Below are positions 45,363 to 56,494 of a stretch of DNA of 64,000 nucleotides, piece by piece (position 1 is the first letter of the stretch; each line of letters opens with the position of its first letter). The stretch lies in NCBI RefSeq assembly GCF_016808095.1, contig NC_068971.1, forward strand, positions 21,812,501 to 21,876,500, given 5' to 3'. This DNA comes from Vigna angularis. Taxonomy: Eukaryota > Streptophyta > Magnoliopsida > Fabales > Fabaceae. A model generated the notes under the pieces. It was not told the origin of the DNA and ran no database searches. It saw only the letters and a program-made list of their open reading frames with translations. Made by a program: the position numbers and the translations under genes.

Positions 45363-46633
45363 TGTTGATGGATTCGCAAGTATACCAAATTACACAAGTA
45401 ATATAAAATGGTAAGACCAAGTATCGTATCTCAGAGGACTCTCGGCACTAAACAGTCGTGTGATAAATTAATTAATTAAGACTTAAAATAAACGAGATCA
45501 TTGGTTTGCGATGAAAAAGCATAAAATAAAATATGAATGCAAATTGATCAATAGTAGAGTAACACAGAAATGAACGGATGTTGTTTAATATGAGATGAAT
45601 ATGTTGTTGGGGTTAAATTTCACCAGGTTCCCTCTCATGTATATAAGAATTCCTCTTTATGCATTAATGTTAACGTCACTCACTAAAGTACTTAGAACCC
45701 AATCCCTTCGCGCAATAAGCCTGCCTTGATTCCTAGTTCGTGCAATTCCTAGCGTTCCTAGAAAATTAAGTCTGAAGATCAAGAGCTTAAGACGACCAAG
45801 TACTCATACTCTCATCCCTGAAATATTACCCTTGGGAGAATTCAACAAGAACCTGAATTGTAAGGAACCTCCAGGCACTCATGCAATTCATAAATCATGC
45901 AATTAAATGAGTTAAATAGAGCAAGCATTAACACATATGAATTCCCTAACAATTAATGAATAAAGCATATATGATTCAGAATCAATTCAAATACATGAGA
46001 TTTCACAAGGTTACATCATTCCCCAACAACAAATAGAGTTTAGTTCCCCATAGACATGGAGAAACTAGATGTACAATGGAAAAGCATGAGATAGTAAAAC
46101 CCTAAGAGTAGAAGAGGAAGCTTCCGCCTTCAGAGAGTAAAAGAGTGTGTTGTTGTGTTGCTCTAGCCAGAGATACAAAACCTAGTGCGCCTGGGTCCTT
46201 TAAATAGAGTCGGAAAAGAGTAGAAACAGGGCTCGGTCCAAAAGAGTCGAAACAAAGCAAAACCTGGGCCTAATCCACGATGCACGACGCCCGGGCGCCC
46301 CTTGTTGGGTGCCCGGGCGGTGGACGTCGATTTGTGGTCACCCAAGCCTCCACTGGGCGCCCAAGCTTCGCAATTGACTTTTCTGGTTGACTTTTTTTCA
46401 CTCTAGTTGACTTTTTTGCATTCCAACTATTTGGAACTTTAACTCTTCCTTCAAATCATTCCAATAGCCTACAAAATCAAGGGAATTTGGTGACAAAATC
46501 ATCAAGTATAACCTCAACTCTCTTATTCACAAAACTAAAGCAAAAACATGAGTCAAAGCAGGTTTCTAAGTCAAAAAGGGTGCATTTAGTATCAAAATTA
46601 CATCACAAATAACGGTATTTTAAACCGTTATCA
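45363..46633 (-). repeat. 3' LTR of the Athila-like element
   Basis: 1271 bp. Minus strand TGATAACGGTTTAAAAT at the right end, CCATCAACA at the left end. It is preceded (minus strand) by CTAAGTTTGGGGTTG, a purine tract of Athila style at 46634-46648. Confidence 0.85.
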
Positions 46634-47959
46634 CAACCCCAAACTTAGAACTTTGCTTGTCTTCAAGCAAAACAAAATGTATCTCAGCTTTTCAGAACAA
46701 TCACTACAATGACTCAACATTTTTCACAAACTTTTCCTTCCAAGACAAGAAATCACTTTTATCAATTCAGCATAAAGATCTCAGTCAAGATGTGCAGATG
46801 CCTTAACTCAATCAAAATCAATGTAATGCTCATGTACTTCAACAGATGCTATCCTTAAGAATGATCAATCAACCAAGCAGAGATGCAATCAGAAATTCAA
46901 AGAACTACTCCTCCCAAAGGAAAGTGTTTCACTCAAGCACTCAAAAGTATTTTACTCAAGCACTCAAAAGTGTTTCACTCAACTCACAGGTGTATAGTGG
47001 ACTCTCTCAATCACTCTACTATCACAATGTCACACAAATTAATTTTTCCTTTCATTTTAACCAAAATTAAACATACTCACAAGTAGGTTTTCATCACAAG
47101 GGCTTTTCTTGGCTTGTAACTTGGTTGGGCTAAGAAGAAACATGGTTTTTCAGGAATGCAAAATCCTTGAGTTAAGAGAAATATTTATGAATTTAACAAT
47201 TACACACAGGTTCTCTTTTCAAGAAGATCTTTTTCTTATTCCCAACCTTTTCCCTTGCAGTGAGCTTTTTTTTTTATTTTTTCTTTTCTTTTGATTTCTT
47301 TTTTTTCTTTTTCTTTGTGCACATTGCTTATTTTTTTAGCAACCCCAAACTTGAACCTTTATCAATACCTCACAAATATTCTCAACTCAACTCAAGGTAA
47401 AGAATTTAAAACAGGGTTTTCAAAGCATGCTTAAGGCTAAAGGTTCAAAGGATGGAACAAACTGTTCTCTTTTTATTTGGAAAAATTCATGAGTAGGCAA
47501 AAACAATTAAGGGATAACAAAAGATGGCCTTGATCATATGAAACCTGCAAACAAGTAGTTCAATCACAGAAAATTTGGGCAAAATCATTCATGCTTCCAA
47601 AGTAATAACAATTATTCACAACAACTCTGAAGCCCAAAACTCAAACAGGTAAACTCTCAAGTCCCGGAATTCAGAAAAACATCCTGCTCATCTCAATTAA
47701 ATTTTACCTAAAGCATCTATTTCATACTTTTTGAGCCATCACCTATATATCAACACATCATGCATCATCTCAACATCAATCAATACACTAGAATATCACA
47801 AAGCAATACTTATCACAAAACAATCACAATTGAATCAAAGCTGTGAAGTTCATTCAAGCAAAAAGTACAATAAATAAAAGAAAAAAAATAAAACAGAAAC
47901 AAAATACAATCAATCAAAACAATAAAACAAAAACAGACAAATAAAATAAAGGTTTGTAA

Positions 47960-48345
47960 AACACTGGGTTGCCTCCCAGCAAGCGCTTCTTTAACGTCAC
48001 TAGCTTGGCCCAGTCTTCATCATCATAACATCCATCAGTAGATGTCTAATCACATAGCATCCATCAGTAGATGCTAATATTTCTTATCTTCATTGGTATC
48101 CCTCAGTAGACACCAATCTTTCTCATCTTTATCAGCATCCATCAGTAGATGTTGTCATTACTAGCATCAGAAGCAGCATATAACCTAAAAAAATTCAAAC
48201 ACACAAAACAAAATCAAATCCAAACCACACAACTAAATTAAAAAGAAAAATAAAATAAAAAATAAAACAAAGTAAGAGATAAAAAAAAATTCAGAGACTG
48301 GGTTGCCTCCCAGCAAGCGCTTTTTTAACGTCAATAGCTTGAGAC
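47960..48345 (-). repeat. Small repeats in the Athila-like internal region
   Basis: The motif GGGTTGCCTCCCAGCAAGCG with its following TTTAACGTCA occurs at about 47967 and 48300. Between them CATCCATCAGTAGATG or a close variant occurs at about 48029, 48059, 48098 and 48136, each a small inverted repeat (CATC...GATG). Confidence 0.75.
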
Positions 48346-48349
48346 CATT

Positions 48350-49239
48350 AAGCTCAATCTGGATCACCCAATTCCAACTTTAATCTTGGTGTTCTCCTTT
48401 TTGTCTCCACACCAACTTATCTTCAGCAGCTTCCTCTTTGTAGGCTTGACTTCAACATCACCAACCTTTTCAAATACAGATAAGGGCATCAAGTTGATAC
48501 CGAACCCAAAATCAATTAAGGCTTTCCCTCTTTCATGACTCCCAATAGTGCAGGGGATATTGGAACTTCCCAGATCTTTAGCTTTTGGAGGAAGTGCCTT
48601 CTACAAGATCACACTGCAATTGCTTTGTACCTCAATTGTTTCTTCCTCTGGACTTTTTCTCTTTTTGTTGAATTTCTTCAGGAAGTTAACATAACCGGGT
48701 ACCTGTTGCAATGTCTTAGTCACAGGAATTTTAATCTACAATTCCTCGAAGATTTCCATGGATTGCTCAAACTGTCTTTCCTTCTCTTCATTAGAATAAT
48801 TCTTTGGGTAGGGAAGAGGTTTTTCATATAATTCTTTCTTTTCTTCCTTATCCTCTTCCTTTCTTCTTCTTTTTTCTTCTCTCTCACTCTCTTATTTTTC
48901 TTTCTCTATATCTATCTCTTTTTCACTCAAACTTTCTTTTTCTTTTCTCTCTATTTTTCTCTCATCTTCTTCCTCTCTTTTTCTCTTTTCTTTTACCTCA
49001 CTCTCTTCTTTTTCTTTCTTTTCCTCTACATCTTTATCTTTTTCGCTCAAAATTTCTTCCATTTTTCTCTCATCTAAAAACTTGCCACTCTCAGTGATAA
49101 CGATCTTGCATTCCTCTTTAAGGCTAACTTCCATATTGCCCCCAAGATCGTCCAGCTTCTGAATTATGTGATCAAGTTGACTCTCTATCCTTGTGAATGC
49201 TGCTTGATTTCTTTTATGATGAGAATCAGACATCTGCAT
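48350..49239 (-). pseudogene. gag C-terminus and protease remnant of the Athila-like element
   Basis: Minus strand. 49239-48892 reads a helical gag segment (FTRIESQLDHIIQKLDDLGG) followed by a run of Glu/Lys/Arg-rich repeats, probably a coiled coil. 48580-48420 reads IPCTIGSHERGKALIDFGFG and NLMPLSVFEKVG, the Athila protease active-site region, with Asp retained and the Gly-Ala-Ser of the family changed. No RT follows, so the element depends on others. Confidence 0.7.
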
Positions 49240-49625
49240 TATCTATTGAAGTGTGTCATCCATCTTAGCCCATCTTTCTGATACAGAGGATTGTTGCTGC
49301 CATTGTTGTTCTAGTTCTCTATAAAATTGTTCGGCGGCATACCCAAATTGACTTTGATCCATGCTTGAGTGAGGTTCCCACTAGTGGTTGAAATTGCCTT
49401 GGTGGAATTGAGTGCCCATATAATTAACTTCTTCTCCGAATTGCATCCTGCAGACATTAGACACAAAACCCTAGAAAACACTCTTAGCACAAAAACAAAA
49501 AATAAAAAATAAAATATATGAAAATAAAACAAAATAGAATAAAATCAAATAAAATAAAATAAAGTAAAATAGAATAAAGCCAAAATTAATTAAGAATCAC
49601 ACAAATAGAATAGTTTAAACCGTGA

Positions 49626-49643
49626 GTCCCGACAACGGTGCCA
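49626..49643 (-). promoter_or_regulatory. Primer-binding site (tRNA-Asp type)
   Basis: Minus strand TGGCACCGTTGTCGGGAC just inside the 5' LTR. Near-match to the tRNA-Asp site used by Athila elements. Confidence 0.82.
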
Positions 49644-49649
49644 TAAACT

Positions 49650-51002
49650 TATTAACAGATTGGCAAGTGTACCAAATCGCACAAGTAATATAAAATGGTA
49701 AGACCAAGTATCGTATCTTAGAGGACTCTCGGCACTAAACAGTCGTGTGATAAATTAATTAATTAAGACTTAAAATAAACGAGATCATTGGTTTGCGATG
49801 CAAAAGCATAAAATAAAATATGAATGCAAATTGATCAATAGTAGAGTAACACAGAGATGAACGGATGTTGTTTAATATGAGATGAATATGTTGTTCGGGT
49901 TAGATTTCACCAGGTTCCCTCTCATGTATATAAGAATTCCTCTTTATGCATTAATGATAATGTCACTCACTAAAGTACTTAGAACTCAATCCCTTGGAGC
50001 AATAAGCCTGCCTTAATTCCTAGTTCGTGCAATTCCTAGCATTCCTAGAAAATTAAGTCTGAAGATCAAGAACTTAAGACGACCAAGTACTCATACCCTC
50101 ATCCCTGAGAAATATTACCCTTGGGAGAATTCAACAAGAACCTGAACTGTAAGGAACCTCCCGGCACTCATGCAATTCATAAATCATGCAACTAAATGCG
50201 TTAAATAGAGCAAGCATTAAAACAGATGAATTCTCTAACAATTAATGAATAAAGCATATATGATTAAGAATCAATTCAAATACATGAGAGTTCACAAGGT
50301 TACATCATTCCCCAACAACAAATAGAGTTTAGTTCCCCATAGACATGGAGAAACTAGATGTACAATGGAAAAGCATGAGATAGTAAAACCCTAAGAGTAG
50401 AAGAGGAAGCTTCCGCCTCCAGATCCGCCTTCAGAGAGTAAAAGAGTGTGTTGTTGTGTTGCTCCAGCCAGAGATACAAAACCTAGAACGCCTGGGTCAT
50501 TTAAATAAAGTTGGAAAAGAGTAGAAACAGGGCCTAGTCTAAATGAGTCAAAACAGAGCAAAAACTGGAACGCACGCCGCTCGGGCGCCCCATTTGGCTG
50601 CTCGGGCGGTGGACGTTGACTTCTGTAAGTCTTGAGCCTTCAATTTCGCCCGGGCTTCAAGGTTCCGACGCCTAGGCGGCCTAGCCCACCCGAGCGGCGG
50701 GCGTCGATTTTTCCACGCCCAAGCCTTCTGCAGGTCGCCCAAGCTTCGTGCGGTTCCCTCTTCTGGTGCTTTTCTAGGCCTTTCTGAGCTCTATATTCTT
50801 AGCACTTCATCTTTGCTTCCTGTATTAACTCATTTTCTATCAAAACAAAGGGAATTAGTCATAAAATCATCAAATTCAACCTCAACTCTCTTATTCACAC
50901 AACTTAATGAAAAAGCATGAGTCCAAGCAAGTTTCTAAGTCAAAAAGGGTGTATTTTGTATCAAAATTACATCACAGATAACGGTATTTTAAATCGTTAT
51001 CA
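49650..51002 (-). repeat. 5' LTR of the Athila-like element
   Basis: 1353 bp. Long stretches are nearly identical to the 3' LTR, with clear differences in the GC-rich part around 50550-50760 (compare 46260-46380). It begins TGATAACGATTT on the minus strand. Confidence 0.85.
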
Positions 51003-53276
51003 CTCATGTTCTTTATGAGTTTTAGAATAAATAAGTATGTCATCTATAAAGACGCCAACGAATTTATCTAGAAATGGTCTAAAGATACGATTCATGTAAT
51101 CCATGAATATAGCGGGAGCATTAGTAACACCGAACGGCATTACTACATTCTCATAATGGCCATACCGAGACCGGAAAGCTGTCTTCTGTACATCTTCCTC
51201 CTTAACCAAAATCTGAGGGTATCCAGACCTCGGATCTATCTTAGAAAACACAGTAGCCCCATATAATTGATCCAACAGATCATCAATCCTTGGTAAAGGG
51301 TACTTATTCTTAATTTTCAATTTATTCAACTGCCTATAATCTACACAGAGCTAAGAACTAGCATCTTTCTTCTTAACTAGCAGCACAGGAGCACCCCAAG
51401 GTGATACACTTTGCCGAATGAATTGTTTATCCATCAACTCTTCAATTTGCTTCTTCAATTCGGCTAGCTCTGTTGGAGCCATTCTGTAAGGGGCTATAGA
51501 TACTGGTCCTGCTCCTGACACCAAATCAATTGAGAATTCCACTTCTCTAGGAGGAGGTAATCCAGGTATCTCTTCAGGAAAAACGTCTAAAAATTCGTTT
51601 ATGACCGAACGGTCTACATTCTGCTTACACTGCACCGATCGGTCCAAATCCTGCTCACCCTGAACCACTTCCAAATGGGATAATATCAAGAAGCAACTAG
51701 CACCTTCCATTATATCCTGCCTCAACTGACCGATTGCTAATGATTCTTCTTGTTCTTCATCTGGAAACAATAATTTCTTCTCACCACAATCTATAAGAAT
51801 GCGATTGGCAGTTAACCAATCCATTCCCAATATTATCTATAAACCTTGAAGAGGTAAACAAATCAAGTTCACTTTGAACCGAAGACCCTCAACCACTATT
51901 GGACATTTAGCACAATAAGTGGTTGTCCTAACCTTCCCAGCTAATGGGGTTGACACCACCAGATCAAACTGACGCTCATCTACTGACAATCCCAACTTCT
52001 CAACACATTCTTTCGAGATAAAAGAATGTGTTGCCCCCCCGAATCAAAAAGCATACAACAAGATATTCCATAAAGCAAGCAAGAACTGACAATGAGATTA
52101 CCTGAACTTGCTGCTTCTGTTCCTGTTAGTGCATATACTCGACCAACAGCCTGAGCTCTTCCGCCACCACCACCACTTCTTGGTTGAAACCTTCCTGCCT
52201 GTTGTGGTTGACCGCTAGCTCTTCTTCCAAAATTACAGTCTCTCTCAAAGTGTCATGCACTTCTACAATGACTACACCATCTGTTACTATCCTTATGAGG
52301 ATAAATTGATTGATAGTGTGGACCCCCACAAGTGAAACACCTCGCATTCACAGGAACATGTTTTTGCCCGATCGATACTGGAGGTCTTGGAGACTGCCTC
52401 TATATCCTGAAGAAGAAGGTGGTGCATAAGGAGTCTTCCTAGTACCGAACCCACTCCTGGAGGAAATCGGTCCTCCAACATTCGGCTGTTGCCTTTCCAC
52501 TTCCATCTTGGTCTTCTCTAAGACCTTAGCTCTTTCTACTAAAGAGGGAAACTGTTTGATACACAAACCAGCCACCATCAACTTGAGATCCCCTTTCAAT
52601 CCATTTTCAAACTTTCTACACTGTCATTCCTCATCCATGGCCTGCGTATGAAACCTCAATAGATGTTTGAACTTATCTACATATTCGGATACTGACATCT
52701 CTCCTTGAACTAGTTCAAGAAACTCCACCTCCTTAGCAAACCGAACGTTATCAGGGAAATATTCTGCATAAAACTTCATCTTGAAAATTTCCCAAGATAT
52801 GTGAGTATCGTTGCTTTCTAGTAGCATCCTCATGCTACTCCACCAGTGACTAGCTTCTCCCGTCAACATGTACTCAGAATATGTCAACCTAATGTCGTCC
52901 GGACACCTCTTGGCATTATAAATCTGTTCCATATCTCAGAACCACTGATTTGCTTCATCCGGGCTGCACTTGCCATCAAACTTAGTCAGACGGTGTTGAA
53001 GAAAACTCTTTAGGCTCCACTATGACTTATGATATGCAGAAGAAGTAGATGGTCCAGTTGTAGCTCTGTCACTCGCCATCAAGTCTACATATTGTCTCTC
53101 AAACACCTCCACTGATAACCGAGCGGTTTCCAAATGTTGTAGGGCGACAGTATTATGTTGAACTAATGCAACATTCTGTTGCTGCATTGCCGTGAGTACC
53201 GACTCCATCATCCGCATCAAATCTGATGTATGAGAATTCACGGTTGGAGAAGAAGGAGGAGACCGAGATGCCATCT
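51003..53276 (-). pseudogene. Ty3 chromovirus gag-protease-RT (5' half of element)
   Basis: Read leftwards from ATG 53274. gag: an N-terminal Gln/His-rich segment, capsid motifs GEASHWWSSMRMLL, SWEIFKMKFYAEYFPDNVR and EFLELVQGEMSVSEYVDKF, then a knuckle region with CFTCGGPHYQS and a second C-x2-C-x4-H-x4-C box containing a stop. Protease is broken after [63 protein letters not shown], and a catalytic box FIDDILIYS. It stops at 51003, at the LTR of the neighbouring element. RNase H, integrase and 3' LTR are lost. The motif style fits the Tekay/Del group. Confidence 0.85.
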
Positions 53277-53397
53277 CTGAACATTCATAGAGAAAGAACC
53301 ATCAGTCTAGATCAAAGACACAAGGATATTGTCTAAAATTAACACTGAGTACACAGCACAAGCATGACATACTCATAACCTACAGGATTCTAAGGAA

Positions 53398-53415
53398 GGA
53401 ATTGTTGTGATACCA
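53398..53415 (-). promoter_or_regulatory. Primer-binding site of the chromovirus
   Basis: Minus strand TGGTATCACAACAATTCC, starting four bases after the LTR end TTACA. TGGTATCA matches the initiator tRNA-Met site used by most chromoviruses; the rest has diverged. Confidence 0.75.
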
Positions 53416-53419
53416 TTAA

Positions 53420-55643
53420 TGTAACATCCCAAAATATAGCAAAATACTATATCATAGATTAATCACATATAATAATATGATAGATCAGTTCTTCAAGAGT
53501 TAGTAAAGTATTTAACATTACAGTTATCCAAAATAACCATAAAACTAAAAACTTTACAAAGTATCATAAGTCTGATACAAAACATAGGAAATAAACCAAA
53601 CGGTTCTATTACTAGGTTTAAACAAATCATCCTATACCGATCGGTTATACAACAACCTGTATAAACCGATCGGTTTACAAAAGATAAGCTCAGCCTAATG
53701 ACCGAACGGTCTTAACTAAGCTGCAGGACCATCGTCTTCCAACGCTTGTTCCACCGAACACTCATCGTCTTTTGCTCACATCCACAGGATGATCATTGCA
53801 AAAGAAAAGGTAACCAGGCGTACAATACAAGACAAAACAAGAGAGTAGGGTAAGCTAATGTAATTTAATTATAAAACACATTTAATATTTCATACAAGTT
53901 CAAACAATGTGATACCGAACGCTACCTCCTGCCAACACCGAATAAAAGAAATCTTATACAAAATAAACATCATAATTCATATATAGACCGAACACTATGA
54001 CTTGACCATCCGAATTGTATGAATATGTAGCTACAGTCGTCCTTGCACTAGTGGTAGTGTAACAGCTGACACCAATCAAGTTATTACCCAAGGTTAATCC
54101 CATAATACCTACCTCGTCACCTTGAGGTGGTAGGACCTCCTGCTATTCTCACAAATGAAATATCTCTCTCTATGTAAGAATGATACTCATAGAATTTTAA
54201 GATGAATGTCAGCTTAGCATATCCATATTCATACTTTACAATTCAATAATCATCCACGAGACATTCCGCCTTCGAATTCTCTTCCACAGTATTTAAAAGT
54301 CAAAATTCTCATATTTATCATAAATAGTCATTTATCAGTTATATTTTCATTTATAGAACAAAGAGAACATGTGAATGTTGGAGACTGAACACCTTCACAC
54401 TACCCAATCGAGAGGACCGAACGGTCCATAATAAATAAAATTAAAGAAAAATACCCGAACGTTATTACTGACCGACCACTATATAAAAACCAATTGCTAA
54501 GAACTTAGTCCACATCTGAAGAGCTTAAACCTAACGCTTATAACTCAATTCGAACTCTAAAAAAATTTATATTGAATGTGTATATGACCGAACACTACCA
54601 AAGCAATATACGACCAAGCGCTACAGAGAACGACCAACACACCTAAAACCGAACGTTCAACATCGGTAACACTAAAGAGACCAAACTCGGTGACTAACCA
54701 ATCAGGACGATCGCTATTAATAACGTATACTATTAAAACCGAACACTAAATATAATATTACTAAGGACGAACGTTAATACCAACTCGAAGACTACTGAGG
54801 TTGAAAACAAGTATTTTTAAAACTGAAAGCCAATACTAAACCGAACAACACTAAGTTAAAATATCACTATAAAACCTAATATTACTAAACCCTATTTCAT
54901 GACTTGACCGAGTGTTCGATAATGAGCGTTCTACTCCCTGCAATTCTGCAGAACTTCTCAACCAGTTCACAGGTCTCGGTAATACACAGAAAACAAACAA
55001 ATATCAATTTATTCACACATACACACATTCAACCAAACATTTCAATCATAAACGAACATAATTAAATTACTAGCTTCCCTTACCTCGAATAAACCAGACA
55101 CTTCCTAAGCTTCCACTATGTTGACTAACCAAAAAATCAGCTTCTAAGGCAACCTACTACTTTCTGTTCGGTGAAAAGGAACTAATCAGAGAATCAAAGA
55201 CAGAAAACAAACTCAGAGAAGTAGATAATGAACACATGCAAGCTTAACAGTGCTTGCATGTATCAGAAACTTCAAAGAACAAGTGAATTTAACTTACCTA
55301 CTCCAAACAGCAACTTGATTGGTGAAAAGAGAAACTCTTGCCACCAGGAAACTCAGGCACGGTCTAAATTGATGATCAAAAGAAAAAAAAGATGAGAATT
55401 TATAGAGAGAAGGAGGAGAATTTTAGAGAGAAGGAGAAGAAAATAAAACTCAGAAATTTGGAGAGAAGAGGTGCATGCAAAAAGTGGTCCGAAATTTTGA
55501 AAAGTTTACTTATATACTACCGTCAAAATCGATCGATCCAACCAGCTGCATACACCTGGATTCCATTTTTCTCTGAAATTAATGGTCCTGACACTAACCA
55601 AAATATAAAAAAATACAATAATATTTATTTATTTTGATTTACA
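53420..55643 (-). repeat. 5' LTR of the chromovirus (right end uncertain)
   Basis: The left end TGTAACATCCC (minus strand ...GGGATGTTACA) adjoins the primer site. A TATA-like CTATAAAT is at about 55402-55395 on the minus strand. The right end is placed at GATTTACA (55643) only by analogy. Palindromic ACCGATCGGT or ACCGAACGGT words recur through the first 1.3 kb. Confidence 0.6.
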
Positions 55644-55654
55644 CAAAATTGTAT

Positions 55655-55949
55655 AGGTTAAATATGTTTTTAGTCCCTATACTATCAAGCGATTTTGGTT
55701 TTCGTCCCTCTTTCAAAGTAAGGTACATTTTAGTCCTCCTCCTTAAAGAAACTTTGATTTTAGTCATCCAAAATTAACACCGTTAAAAACAAGCGTCAAT
55801 CACACATCAGCTGGTTTTTAATGGTGTTAATTTTGGAGGACTAAAATCAAAGTTTCCGTAAGGAAGAGGACTAAAATGTACCTTACTTTGAAAGAGGGAC
55901 AAAAACCAAAATCGCTTAACAGTATAGGGACTAAAAACATATTTAACTC
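55655..55949. mobile_element. Hairpin Mutator-type MITE with 9 bp TSD
   Basis: 295 bp that is almost a perfect inverted repeat: the left arm begins AGGTTAAATATGTTTTTAGT and the right arm, reversed, GAGTTAAATATGTTTTTAGT. The arms are about 140 bp with a short centre. AAATTGTAT flanks both ends (55646-55654 and 55950-55958). A 9 bp duplication is typical of Mutator-like elements. This repeat style is abundant in legumes. Confidence 0.9.
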
Positions 55950-55958
55950 AAATTGTAT

Positions 55959-56494
55959 TGATCAATATAACAAATTTTCATCAGGCATAAGGAGCAATCT
56001 GTTTTCATGTTTAAAGGCTTATTTCATATTCAATTAAAAGCGTTTTATCAATTTGTAACTGTTAATAATTATTGATAAATTGAGTTAAATAATCATATGT
56101 ATAATCTTAATTTCAATCTTGCAGCAAGAACTGCACAGAAAGAACACTGTTTTTTCAACCTTAATTTGGATTTATATTTACATAGCCAAGAACGTATGAA
56201 CTCAAATAAAGGTGTTTTCAATTCAAAGCTTTATGTTGACATCAAGAACTAGACAATCCTGGGTGAAACATTGTACTCAACATGGAAGCAGGAATCACCT
56301 TAAGTGAATTTAGAAGGAAATCTACATTTTGGCTTACATTTCTTATTCACCATAACTTAGTGTCTGTGCGTGTTGCATAAAAAATTGGATAGCAAAAAGA
56401 ATATAAACATGAAGCAACTATACTCTTTCTCTTTAAATTTTTATAATTTTACTGTAAGAACTTGAAATATGATCATATATGAAGTATCAATCAA
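55959..56494. other. 3' flank of the trypsin-like gene
   Basis: AT-rich sequence holding the likely 3'UTR of the minus-strand gene. No other feature is supported. Confidence 0.5.

Larger units (their letters stand above)
45363..51002 (-). mobile_element. Non-autonomous Athila-like element with unlike flanks
   Basis: 5.6 kb on the minus strand: 5' LTR 49650-51002, tRNA-Asp-type primer site, a gag/PR remnant, purine tract, 3' LTR 45363-46633. The LTRs belong to the TGATAACG family. Reverse transcriptase, RNase H and integrase are absent. The left flank is copia integrase and the right flank is chromovirus RT, and the 5-mers beside it differ (TGACT against CTCAT). A single insertion would give matching duplications, so the element is probably the product of recombination between two insertions. 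Confidence 0.8.

Noticed and set aside
48804..49097. A + strand hydrophobic frame rich in Phe, Leu and Ser, membrane-protein-like
   Set aside because: It is the reverse complement of the Glu/Lys/Arg-rich gag region.
45363..51002. A simple intact insertion with its own target duplication
   Set aside because: Flanking 5-mers differ and flanking host elements are different.
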